Source: an uncultured Holophagaceae bacterium
GTDB lineage: Bacteria > Acidobacteriota > Holophagae > Holophagales > Holophagaceae
NCBI GenBank assembly: GCA_903884655.1
Contig: CAISFO010000029.1
Location: forward strand, 1-64,000
Reading direction: 5' to 3'
DNA length: 64,000 bases
Every line of letters begins with the position of its first letter. Position 1 is the stretch's first letter. Below are positions 41,413 to 50,376 of the stretch, piece after piece. A program made the translations under genes and the position numbers. The notes beneath the pieces were generated by a model. It did not search any database. It saw only the letters and a list, made by a program, of their open reading frames with translations, and was not told the DNA's origin.

Positions 41413-44160
41413 ATGCTGATGCCCTTCAAGCCAGGTAGCGCCGTAGGTCCCTATACCATCCTGTCGCAGATCGGCGCTGGGGGCATGGGCGTCGTGTACA
41501 AGGCCAGGGATCCCAAGCTGGACCGCATGGTGGCCATCAAGGTGTTGCCGGACTCGATGGGGGAGGATCCGGTGCTGGTGGCCCGCTTCCGGCGGGAGGC
41601 CAAGGCCGTGGCGGCCCTTTCCCATCCCAACGTCCTGGGAGTGTTCGATTTCGGCCAGCAGGATGGCACTCTGTACACGGTGATGGAACTCCTGGAAGGG
41701 GAGAACCTCCGGGAGCGTCTCCGGGCGGGGGCCCTGCCCCTGCGGAAGGCCCTGGAGATCGCTTCGCAGGTGGCGCTGGGACTGGCCGCGGCCCACGAAA
41801 AGGGCATCCTGCACCGGGACATCAAGCCCGAGAACATCTTCCTCTGCAAGGACGGGCAGGTGAAGGTCCTGGACTTCGGGCTGGCCAAGACCCTGCCGAA
41901 ATGGAGCCCGGCCCTGCCGCACCTCGACGAGCAGCTCACCGCCGCCGAACCCTCCCCCAGGGACCTGGCCCCGAAACCCGACCCCGGGGCACCGGCGGGG
42001 GCCTCGGACTCGGGGACCCTCTCGGGCCTGACGGTGGGCACCCTCGGCTACATGAGCCCCGAGCAGGTTCGCGGGGTGGACCTGGACGCCCGCTCCGATA
42101 TCTTCAGCTTCGGAGTGGTCCTGTACGAGCTGCTCAGCGGCCAGCGGGCCTTCCGGCGGGACACGGCGGCGCTGACCTACCAGGCCATCCTGTCGGAGGA
42201 TCCTCCGGAGCTGCACACGTCCCGGGGTCCTCTGCCAGCGGCGGTGGAAAGCCTGGTCGCCCACTGCCTGGAGAAGCGCCTTGAGGCCCGGTTCCAGTCC
42301 ATGCGGGACATCGCCTTCGCCCTGCAGCACCTGGATGTCATCACCGTGGGCGGAGGCCATCCGGTCCACCGGCCGCGCCGGAAGGCGCTCCCCTGGCTGC
42401 TGGGGGTGGGCGCCGCCCTGCTGCTGGCCGCCGTGGTCCTGCGGCCGGCGCCTCCCCCGGCCGCGCCCGTCTTCCACCGGGTGAACACCGCCCAGGGCAC
42501 CCTGGAATCGGCCTTCTTCGGTCCCGATGGCAAGACGATCTTCTACTCTGAAAGGCTGCAGGGCCGCAAACCCGAAGTGTTCGTGCTGCATCCCGACAGC
42601 GACGGGCCCAGGTCCCTGGGCCTCCAGGACGCGCTGCTCCTGGGGGTCTCCGGCCAGGGAGAGCTGGCGCTGCTGCGGCATCCGCTCCGGCGTTTCGGGG
42701 GACGCTACAGCGGCCTGCTGGCCCAGGCTCCCGGGGGGGGTGGCAGCGTCAAGGAGATCCTCGAGGATGTCTGCGAGGCCGCCTGGGACGGGCGCAGCAT
42801 GGCCCTGCTGGCCGTGGACGACAAGGGCTGGATCCGGCTGGAATTCCCGTCGGGAAAGATGGTGCTGCAGGAGGACGGTGGCGCCACGGGGCTCCGCTGC
42901 CTGCGTCTGTCCCCGGATGGGGCCCGGCTGGCCATGATCCACAACGACAGCAACCTCGGGGCCTCCCACCTCCTTGTCTTTGACCGGCAGGGCGGGAAGA
43001 AGATCCTTTTCACCAAGGAAGGCGATTCTCTGGCCCAGAGCCTCACGGGCCTGGCCTGGGGCCCCGGCGGCGATCTGTGGGTCTCGGAATGGGAGGGGGA
43101 CCAGACCTCCCTCTGGGCCCTGACGAGCCGCGGCGCGAAGCGCCTCATCTGGCGCGGCGAGGGGGCCAAGCAGCTCATGGACATCTCGCCCGCGGGCAGG
43201 GTGCTGCTGGCCAGCCAGCGGGTGCGCCGGGGCGTCCTGGTCCAGAAGGAAGGCGCGACCCGGGAGATCTCCATCCTGGAAGGCACCCAGGGCGCGGGGC
43301 TCAGTGCAGACGGGCGCACGCTGCTCCTGCTGGAATCCCCGGCCATCGACGGCGGCACGGCCATGGACCAGGCCTTCGTCTGCCGGCTGGACGAGGATGC
43401 GCCCGTGAAGCTCGCCCGGGGCAATCCCATGTCCCTGACGCCGGACGGCGGCACCCTGCAGCTCGCCATGGATTTCCTGAAGCCGCAGGATCTGGACGGC
43501 GGCGCCACGGCCGCCTTCCAGCAGGCGGGCATGGACCCCGCCTCCATGTGGGAGGGCAAGTCGGACCCCTATGCCTATCTCTACTTCATGCCCACCGGTC
43601 CGGGTCGGCCCCGCGTCTTTCCCTTGCCCCGCCGCTTCCAGGGCCACGGCACAGCCTACCTCCTGGGTCCGGAGGTCATCTTCCAGGGCCAGGAGCAGGA
43701 CAAGCTGGCCTGGTACCGCTGGACGCCCGGCAAGGGGGAACCCCAGCCCTTCACCCCCGAGGGCCTCGGCGCGGTGGTGGCGGGTCTGACCCCCATCTCC
43801 CCCGACGGAACCCGCTTCATCGCCACGGGAAATGCCCGGGACTGGTTCATCGTCCCGGTCCGAGGCAGCTTGCCGGTGCAGACGGTTCGCGGACTGCAGA
43901 AGGGGGAGCGCATCATCGGCTGGGCCCAGGACGGCCGCAGCTTGTTCATCCGCACCGAGCTGGCCGCGCTGCCCGCCGAAATCTGGCGCCTGGATCCGAC
44001 CACCGGGGCGCGGTTGGCCCTGTACCGCTTCATGCCGCCGGATCCCGCGGGTCACCTGCAGGTCCGGAGCATCTTCATGACCCCCGACGCCAAGACCGTG
44101 GCCTACACCTACGACCGCAAGCTGAGCGAGCTGTTCCAGGTGGAAGGGCTGGCGCGCTAG
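41413..44160 (+). CDS. Serine/threonine protein kinase with C-terminal TolB/WD40-like propeller
   Basis: IGAGGMGVVYKARDPKLDRMVAIKVL, HRDIKPENIFL, DFGLAK, TLGYMSPEQVRG; TM; beta-propeller. Confidence 0.93.
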   Translation: MLMPFKPGSAVGPYTILSQIGAGGMGVVYKARDPKLDRMVAIKVLPDSMGEDPVLVARFRREAKAVAALSHPNVLGVFDFGQQDGTLYTVMELLEGENLRERLRAGALPLRKALEIASQVALGLAAAHEKGILHRDIKPENIFLCKDGQVKVLDFGLAKTLPKWSPALPHLDEQLTAAEPSPRDLAPKPDPGAPAGASDSGTLSGLTVGTLGYMSPEQVRGVDLDARSDIFSFGVVLYELLSGQRAFRRDTAALTYQAILSEDPPELHTSRGPLPAAVESLVAHCLEKRLEARFQSMRDIAFALQHLDVITVGGGHPVHRPRRKALPWLLGVGAALLLAAVVLRPAPPPAAPVFHRVNTAQGTLESAFFGPDGKTIFYSERLQGRKPEVFVLHPDSDGPRSLGLQDALLLGVSGQGELALLRHPLRRFGGRYSGLLAQAPGGGGSVKEILEDVCEAAWDGRSMALLAVDDKGWIRLEFPSGKMVLQEDGGATGLRCLRLSPDGARLAMIHNDSNLGASHLLVFDRQGGKKILFTKEGDSLAQSLTGLAWGPGGDLWVSEWEGDQTSLWALTSRGAKRLIWRGEGAKQLMDISPAGRVLLASQRVRRGVLVQKEGATREISILEGTQGAGLSADGRTLLLLESPAIDGGTAMDQAFVCRLDEDAPVKLARGNPMSLTPDGGTLQLAMDFLKPQDLDGGATAAFQQAGMDPASMWEGKSDPYAYLYFMPTGPGRPRVFPLPRRFQGHGTAYLLGPEVIFQGQEQDKLAWYRWTPGKGEPQPFTPEGLGAVVAGLTPISPDGTRFIATGNARDWFIVPVRGSLPVQTVRGLQKGERIIGWAQDGRSLFIRTELAALPAEIWRLDPTTGARLALYRFMPPDPAGHLQVRSIFMTPDAKTVAYTYDRKLSELFQVEGLAR

Positions 44161-45057
44161 ATGGACCTCCGACCTTCCATCCTCCTCTTCCCCGGCCAGG
44201 GCACGGAAGCCGTGGGCATGTCCGCGGGCTGGGAGCGCCAGGGGGCCTGGGTGGAGACGGTCCAGGCCGCTGAACGCCATTCCGGGTATCCCCTGCGGCG
44301 TCTGATGGCGGAAGGTCCCCTGGTGGACCTGCGCTTCCAGCGGCATGCGCCCTGTGTGGTGTTGGCCCATTCCGTGGGTGTCTACCGGGCCTGGCGCGAG
44401 GCTGGACTGCAACTCCCGGTGGCCGCAGCCGGCCACAGCATGGGGTTCTACTCGGCCCTCGTGGCTGCGGGCGTGGTGTCCATCGAGGACGCCCTGGATC
44501 TGCTGTCAGCGGTGGAAGACCTCAGTGAAGCGGCCTTCGCAGGCCGCCCCATGGGCATGGCCTTCATCATCGGTGTGCCGGAACTGGACGTGCGCCAGGC
44601 CCTGCTGGCCCATCCGGCCCTGGCCCTGTCAAACCGCAATGGCCAGGCGCAGTTCACCGTGTCGGGGCCCCGGGAGGACCTGGAGGCGCTGCTGGGCGTC
44701 CTGGGCCAGACGGCCTTCAAGTCTGGCCTGTTGCCAGTCCAGCACCCGCTGCATGGGCCGCACATGGCCGCGCTGCTGCCGGCCATCGCCCGGAGGCTGG
44801 CGGCCGTGATCCCGGCCCAGCCAGCCTTCCCGCTGGTGTCGCACTTCGATGGCCGGATGCTGGCCAGCGGCGCCGGGGCCTGGGACGAAGGCCTCGCCTC
44901 GGTGGCCCTGCCGGTGGATTGGCTGGCGGTGGTGGCTCAGTTCCGTGGCCTCGCCTCGCCGCTGGCCGAGTGCGGCCATGGCAGCCAGCTGGCCGGGCTG
45001 ACCCGCTGGGCCGAGCGGACCTTCCAGGTGTCCAGCCTGCAGGGGACTCCGTTTTGA
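44161..45057 (+). CDS. ACP S-malonyltransferase-like acyltransferase (standalone)
   Basis: LLFPGQGTEAVGM, AAGHSMGFYSAL nucleophile, SNRNGQAQFTVSG, PLHGPHM. Confidence 0.78.
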   Translation: MDLRPSILLFPGQGTEAVGMSAGWERQGAWVETVQAAERHSGYPLRRLMAEGPLVDLRFQRHAPCVVLAHSVGVYRAWREAGLQLPVAAAGHSMGFYSALVAAGVVSIEDALDLLSAVEDLSEAAFAGRPMGMAFIIGVPELDVRQALLAHPALALSNRNGQAQFTVSGPREDLEALLGVLGQTAFKSGLLPVQHPLHGPHMAALLPAIARRLAAVIPAQPAFPLVSHFDGRMLASGAGAWDEGLASVALPVDWLAVVAQFRGLASPLAECGHGSQLAGLTRWAERTFQVSSLQGTPF

Positions 45058-45131
45058 TCACTTTGCAGGTCCATGGGTAAAAAGCGTTCCCTGGCTGGTC
45101 GATTCACTGGCTCCACCCCCACGGGGCTGGC

Positions 45132-46991
45132 ATGATGAGGCTTTCCACCTTCCTGCGACCTGGATCCCCGACCCTCATGCTCCAACCCAACCTGATGCTC
45201 GGCGATGCCCTCGCCAACCGGTGTTCCCAGGTGCTCTACCGGTGCTTGGAGGAAGTGGGCAGCACCAAGGGCGCGCTCTACCTGCGGCCGCCCGGGCAGA
45301 GCAGCTTCGAGGTGGTGAGCTTCTTCGGCTGGCCCCGGGGCACGCGACCCCCCGTTTCCATTCCCGAGGATCATCCGCTGCTGGTCCGCACGCACCGCGA
45401 GCGGCGTACTTTCGTCGTGAATGATGCTTCGGAATCGCCGGAGCTGGCCGCTTTCGGCCAGGGCGGAGAATGGCCCCGGTACCTGATCTCCCCGGTCTAC
45501 CTCGCCGGTGACTGGGTGGGACTGCTGATCCAGCGGGATCGCATCAAGGGCGGCACCTTCGATGTGGAGCGGGATGAGCCGCCCACGCTGGCCATCTGCG
45601 GGGACCTGGTGCAGGCGCTCAGGGAGTTCGGGCTCTATGGCGCCCCTTCACGGCCCGATGAAGTGCCCCTGTCGCCCCATGTTCCCGATCCCGCCCCGTC
45701 TGCCCGCCGGACCGGTCCAGGAATGGTCCCCGTGGGTCTGCCCACGGCCTCCGCCATCATCGATGAAGTGGCGCCCGTGGCCGAGCGCCTGCTGCCGCCG
45801 GTGCCCACCACTCCGCCCATGCGGACCCAGGAGTCCCACATTCCCCAGGTGGGACCCGCCGCCCAGGAGCGCATGTATGGCTTCCCGGGCGGGAAGGATG
45901 GCTACACGGCCCTGCCCTGGGAGGCGGACCGCACCCTCAGCGGCTGGGTGGCGCCACCACCCAAGAATCCCGAGCGCAAGCGGGGCATGGTCCCTCCTGA
46001 ACAGCGGAATTTCTTCTGGGAGATTGCCGGGCTGCTCAGCCAGATCCTCACGGCGTCCGCGGTGGCGCTCTGGATCGAGGATGCGGAGGAGATCCGGCCC
46101 ATCCTCGCCTACAGCACGCTGCCCCTGTCCGCGGACCTCCAGCAGCAGATCCTGGCCCATGCCACCTTCCACCTGCCCTCGGTGCGGGAGCAGGACCTGC
46201 GCATCATCACCCGCGCCGAGATGACGGAGTCCCCCGAGATCACCGGGGCCTTCTCCACCTACATGCCGCTCCTGCTCAACGAGACCCTGCATGGCCACGA
46301 CCTGCTGCTGGTGTTCCGCCAGGAGGACCACTCGTTCTCCATCGCGGAGATCGAGGTCATCCAGAAGCTGGGCCGGATCCTGGGCCTGCACATGCAGGAA
46401 GCCCGGCTGCACGAGCGGTACCACCACGCCTTCCTGTCCGTGAGCCACCGGATCCTCCAGTCCAGCGAAAGCCGCCTGCCGAGCCTGCGTCCACACAGCC
46501 TGGCCACGGCCCGGCTGGCCCGGGATCTGGCCCTGAGGCTCGAACTGACCACGGAAGAAGTGGAGGCCGTCAGCATCGCGGCGATCCTCCATGATGTGGG
46601 ACTCCTGCTGCTGGATCCGGCGATGCTGAGCAAGCCCGCCCTGACCAGCGAAGAGCTGAAGAAGGTGCGCAACCATCCCGAGCTCGCGGCGGTGTTCCTG
46701 AAGGACCTCCGCTTCCCCTTCGATGTGGTGAAGATGATCCGCCACCACCACGAACGCTGGGATGGCCGGGGCTACCCGGAAGGCCTCCGGGAGACGGGCA
46801 TCCCCATCGGCAGCCGCATCATCGCCCTGATCGAAGCCTACGAGGTCATGACCAGCGGCAAGGGCTACCGGAACCCCAAGGGGCACCGGCAGGTCCTCGA
46901 AGAGCTGGAAAACGAGTCCGGAGCCCATTTCGACCCGAAAGTCGTGGAAGCTTTCAAGGAGCTCATGACACGGAAGGGTGGGGGGGAGTAG
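45132..46991 (+). CDS. GAF domain - HD-GYP domain protein (putative c-di-GMP phosphodiesterase)
   Basis: GAF-like segments; AAILHDVGLLLLD, VRNHPELA, IRHHHERWDGRGYPEGL HD-GYP signature. Confidence 0.88.
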   Translation: MMRLSTFLRPGSPTLMLQPNLMLGDALANRCSQVLYRCLEEVGSTKGALYLRPPGQSSFEVVSFFGWPRGTRPPVSIPEDHPLLVRTHRERRTFVVNDASESPELAAFGQGGEWPRYLISPVYLAGDWVGLLIQRDRIKGGTFDVERDEPPTLAICGDLVQALREFGLYGAPSRPDEVPLSPHVPDPAPSARRTGPGMVPVGLPTASAIIDEVAPVAERLLPPVPTTPPMRTQESHIPQVGPAAQERMYGFPGGKDGYTALPWEADRTLSGWVAPPPKNPERKRGMVPPEQRNFFWEIAGLLSQILTASAVALWIEDAEEIRPILAYSTLPLSADLQQQILAHATFHLPSVREQDLRIITRAEMTESPEITGAFSTYMPLLLNETLHGHDLLLVFRQEDHSFSIAEIEVIQKLGRILGLHMQEARLHERYHHAFLSVSHRILQSSESRLPSLRPHSLATARLARDLALRLELTTEEVEAVSIAAILHDVGLLLLDPAMLSKPALTSEELKKVRNHPELAAVFLKDLRFPFDVVKMIRHHHERWDGRGYPEGLRETGIPIGSRIIALIEAYEVMTSGKGYRNPKGHRQVLEELENESGAHFDPKVVEAFKELMTRKGGGE

Positions 46992-47013
46992 TACCCTGTC
47001 CTCTGGAGTGTGC

Positions 47014-47538
47014 ATGTCCTTCTCCGGTAGACAACGCGGATTCACCATGGCCCTGGCCCTGGCGATGGCCGTGGTGATGGGCCTGATGCTCATGAAGACG
47101 GCCCCGGCCGTGGGGGCCCAGGTGCAGCGGGAAAACGAGGCCGAGCTGATCTTCCGGGGAGAAGCCATCGCCGCGGCCCTCCAGATCTATTTCGCCAAGA
47201 CCGGACGCTACCCGACCAACCTCGAGGAGGTCATGAAGTTCCGACCGCGCATCCTGCGCCAGAACTACAAGGATCCGATGACCCGCGAGGGCGAGTGGGA
47301 GTTCGTCACCCAGGTCCAGCCCGGGGCCTCGGGCAACACCCAGGGGCTGCCCATTGTCGGCGTGCGCAGTCGGAGCCCGCTGAACAGCATCCGCACCTAC
47401 CAGAACAAGACGTTGGTGCATGACTGGCTGTTCAGCGCGAACCAGAACCTGCTGGGCGTCACCGACACGCTCGGCAAGGCCAAGGATCTGCTCAACGCCG
47501 CCCCTGCCGCCGCCCAACCCGCTGCGCCGAAGGAGTGA
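47014..47538 (+). CDS. Type IV pilin / type II secretion pseudopilin-like protein
   Basis: RQRGFTMALALAMAVVMGLMLMK N-methylation-like N-terminus, then AAALQIYFAKTGRYPTNLEEV. Confidence 0.7.
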   Translation: MSFSGRQRGFTMALALAMAVVMGLMLMKTAPAVGAQVQRENEAELIFRGEAIAAALQIYFAKTGRYPTNLEEVMKFRPRILRQNYKDPMTREGEWEFVTQVQPGASGNTQGLPIVGVRSRSPLNSIRTYQNKTLVHDWLFSANQNLLGVTDTLGKAKDLLNAAPAAAQPAAPKE

Positions 47539-48677
47539 AGGTGGCCTGGAAGATCCTGACTGCTGTCCTGGTTCCTGCCCTGGCCCTGGGCGCAGGCGAC
47601 TTCCAGGGCTGGGCGCGGAAGCTGGAAACCCGGGGCATCTCGGTGTCCGCCGGTCTCTGGGATGCGGGCACCGGCAAAGCCATCGAACGGTATCAGGATG
47701 ACCGGGCCCTGGTGCCCGCCAGCACCACGAAGGTGGTGTCGACCTATGCCCTCCTGAAGACGTTGAAGCCCGATTTCACCATCGAGACGGAAGTCTGGGG
47801 CGACCTGAGGGATGGCGTGGTCCAGGGCGACCTCGTGTTCAAGGGCGATGGGGATCCGCTGTTCACCAGCGAGCGCATCTGGCTGCTGGCCAAGAACCTG
47901 CGGAAACTGGGCCTGCAGCGGGTCACGGGCTCCATCCGGCTGGATCAGAGTGCCTTCGATGGCCAGCGGGAGCCCCAGGGCTGGGAGAACACCACGGTCA
48001 ACACCCTGCCTTCCGTCTGGGCGCTGTCCGTGAACTTCAACCGGGATGAGGAGGGCCGCCTGGTGGCGGATGCGGAGCGCCATTCCCGGGAGACCCTCTC
48101 CCGGATCCTCCAGGAAACGGGCATCACGATCGAGGGAAAACCGGCCCCGACTGGCAACCCGCGCAAGCTCCTGGGCTGGACCTCGCCGCCCCTGCGCGCC
48201 CTGGTACTGGATATCAACAAGTGGTCCAACAACTTCATGATCGAGATGCTGGTGCGGAAATTCGGCGCCGGATCCTGGCCCCGGGGCGTCAAGCGGATCC
48301 AGGAGTTCTACCGCACCGCCTTCGACCTGGGGCCAGACCTGGTGCGCATCACGGACGGTTCCGGGCTCAGCAAGGACAACCGCCTCTCGGCCCGCACCCT
48401 GGCCATCGTCCTGCGGGGGGCCTACTCCGACTTCGAAGTGGGCCCGGAGTTCGTGGCTTCCCTCAAGATCATCGGGGGTGAGCCGTGGAAGCTGAAGGTG
48501 AAGGACGCCAACCTCACCCGGCGCGTGCGGGTGAAGACCGGTCACCTGGACCGGGTCACCAGCCTCTGTGGCTACCTGCAGACCCTGGACGGCCAGGTGC
48601 GCGTCTTTGCCATCCTGCTCAACGGTCCCGCCCAGGACGAGGACATCTGGGAGCAGGTCTCCCGGTGGGCCAACTGA
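47535..48677 (+). CDS. dacB: D-alanyl-D-alanine carboxypeptidase / PBP4-type peptidase (GTG start)
   Basis: LVPASTTKVVSTYALL (SxxK), DGSGLSKDNRLSART (SxN region), RVKTGHLD (KTG). Confidence 0.85.
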   Translation: MKVAWKILTAVLVPALALGAGDFQGWARKLETRGISVSAGLWDAGTGKAIERYQDDRALVPASTTKVVSTYALLKTLKPDFTIETEVWGDLRDGVVQGDLVFKGDGDPLFTSERIWLLAKNLRKLGLQRVTGSIRLDQSAFDGQREPQGWENTTVNTLPSVWALSVNFNRDEEGRLVADAERHSRETLSRILQETGITIEGKPAPTGNPRKLLGWTSPPLRALVLDINKWSNNFMIEMLVRKFGAGSWPRGVKRIQEFYRTAFDLGPDLVRITDGSGLSKDNRLSARTLAIVLRGAYSDFEVGPEFVASLKIIGGEPWKLKVKDANLTRRVRVKTGHLDRVTSLCGYLQTLDGQVRVFAILLNGPAQDEDIWEQVSRWAN

Positions 48678-48751
48678 AGGTTGTGAGCTGTGATTCCGGT
48701 CAGTTGTTGATCCAGGCCTTCTGGAGGACGATAGGGAGTCGAGGAGGCTTC

Positions 48752-49123
48752 GTGGCCCGCATTGCCATCGTGGATGACAGCCGTCTGGTGCGGACCTTCG
48801 CGGCCGCGGCCCTGCGCAGCCAGGGCCATGAGACGGTGGAAGTGGAACCGACCTCCCTGTTCGAAGTCCTCAAGGTGCTGCGGGAAACCCCCGTGGATCT
48901 GCTGGTGGCGGATTTCCTCATGCCCGAATGCCCCGGTGAGAGCCTGGTGCGGGCCTGCCGGGAGGATGCGATCCTGCGGGACCTGCCGGTGCTGGTGGTC
49001 TCGGCCCATCGCGATGATGTCAGCCTCCAGCGCATGCAGCAGCTGGGCATCACCGGCTTCCTGTTGAAGCCCGTGGACGCCCCGACTCTGGCGGCCAAGG
49101 TGGCCGAGGCCCTGGCGGATTGA
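48752..49123 (+). CDS. Single-domain response regulator (GTG start)
   Basis: IAIVDDSRLVRTFAAAAL...LLVADFLMPECPGESL...VVSAHRDDV...LKPVD. Confidence 0.85.
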   Translation: MARIAIVDDSRLVRTFAAAALRSQGHETVEVEPTSLFEVLKVLRETPVDLLVADFLMPECPGESLVRACREDAILRDLPVLVVSAHRDDVSLQRMQQLGITGFLLKPVDAPTLAAKVAEALAD

Positions 49124-49208
49124 GTCCCTTCGGTATCACACCTTCGCGCGGGTTCCACGGTTACAAAGCATCCTTGGTAGCACCCCAGGAGTCCCGGGGC
49201 TGGGAGGC

Positions 49209-50090
49209 ATGAACACCCGGGAGGTGCCTGACCCCCAGGGCCTCGCTGCCCTGATCGTGGGCGCCTCCCTGCTGGGCTTTGCCGCCATGCTGGTGCGCTG
49301 GGCGGCGCCGGCGGGACCGCTGGCGGTGGGCTTCTACCGCATGCTCTTCGCGCTGCCCCTGGTGGCGTGGCTGGCCCAGGGCAACGCCCGCCCGTCCTCC
49401 GGCCGGGCCCGTCTCTGGGCGGTCATCGCTGGGGCCTGTTTCGTGCTGGATCTCTGGCTGTGGCACGCCGCGCTCCACTTCACCAGCGCGGCCAACGCCA
49501 CGCTCCTGGTCACCCTGGCTCCCATCTGGGTGGCGGTGGTTTCCGTGCTCTGGATGGGCGCCCACCTGCGCCGCCGCTTCTGGGCTGGAGTGCTGCTGGC
49601 CCTGGCGGGGGCACTGGTGCTGGGCCTGGCCAAGGGCGCCCGCTGGGGAACGGGCCTGGGTGAACTCCTGGGCGCCCTGGGCTCCCTCGCCTACGGGGCC
49701 TTCACCCTCGCCCTGGGCCGGGCCCGGAGGGAACTCAGCGCTCCCGAGGCCCTGTTCTGGGTGGTGCTGAGTGGCACCCTCCTGTTTGGCTGCCTGGCGC
49801 TGGTCCAGGGCGAGCCCCTCACCGGGTATCCCGCCAAGGCCTGGTGGGCGCTGCTCGGTCTCGGGGTGGTCGTCCAGGTGGGCGCCTGGTGGCTCATCAC
49901 CTGGGGCCTGGGCCACGTCCCCACGAACCTCGGCGCCATGGGCCTCATGATCCAGCCGGTGGCCACCATCATCCTCGGCTGGCTGCTGCTTTCGGAAGCC
50001 GTCCGTCCGCTCCAGGGTTTCGGCGCGCTCCTGGTGCTGGCGGGCATCGCCACCTGCGCCTTCGCGCCACCCCCGCGGAAGTCCGCCTAG
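49209..50090 (+). CDS. EamA/DMT-family transporter
   Basis: Ten hydrophobic segments, duplicated EamA pattern (SLLGFAAMLVRWAAPAGPLAVGFYRMLFALPLV). Confidence 0.85.
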   Translation: MNTREVPDPQGLAALIVGASLLGFAAMLVRWAAPAGPLAVGFYRMLFALPLVAWLAQGNARPSSGRARLWAVIAGACFVLDLWLWHAALHFTSAANATLLVTLAPIWVAVVSVLWMGAHLRRRFWAGVLLALAGALVLGLAKGARWGTGLGELLGALGSLAYGAFTLALGRARRELSAPEALFWVVLSGTLLFGCLALVQGEPLTGYPAKAWWALLGLGVVVQVGAWWLITWGLGHVPTNLGAMGLMIQPVATIILGWLLLSEAVRPLQGFGALLVLAGIATCAFAPPPRKSA

Positions 50091-50163
50091 AATCGATCCC
50101 CGGGCCCTCCGGCGCACCTGCTGGATGGACAAACCTCCCTTCAGGAAGTAGGGTAGGAAGCTT

Positions 50164-50249
50164 GCCGGAAAGGAGGTTGCGATGAAGACGATGTCCGTGA
50201 TCGCTGAACCTCCGTCGAGCGGCGCCCATCGGGCCTAGGCTCTTCCGGC
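50164..50249 (+). promoter_or_regulatory. Conserved leader element, copy 1 (upstream of porin)
   Basis: GCCGGAAAGGAGG...CCTCCGTCGAG...GGCTCTTCCGGC; nearly the same blocks as copy 3 on the minus strand at 59114-59197. Confidence 0.75.
50182..50238 (+). CDS. Putative leader peptide MKTMSVIAEPPSSGAHRA
   Basis: SD AGGAGG 10 nt upstream of ATG; (E/D)PPS at codons 9-12 as in the other two leaders; 138 nt before porin start. Confidence 0.7.
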   Translation: MKTMSVIAEPPSSGAHRA

Positions 50250-50376
50250 TGAACCTGAGGGTTTGGCAAACGAGCAGGCAGGGCCAGGTGGGTGGTTCCT
50301 GGCATCATCCAATCCGTCTCCGGGGCCGTTACGGTCCCGTCACCGCTTCGCCACACCTACATGTCACGGTGTTCCC

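Noticed and set aside
40531-44436. 1301-aa minus-strand ORF opposite the Ser/Thr kinase
   Set aside because: Antisense GC artefact; the real kinase (41413-44160) has all canonical motifs.
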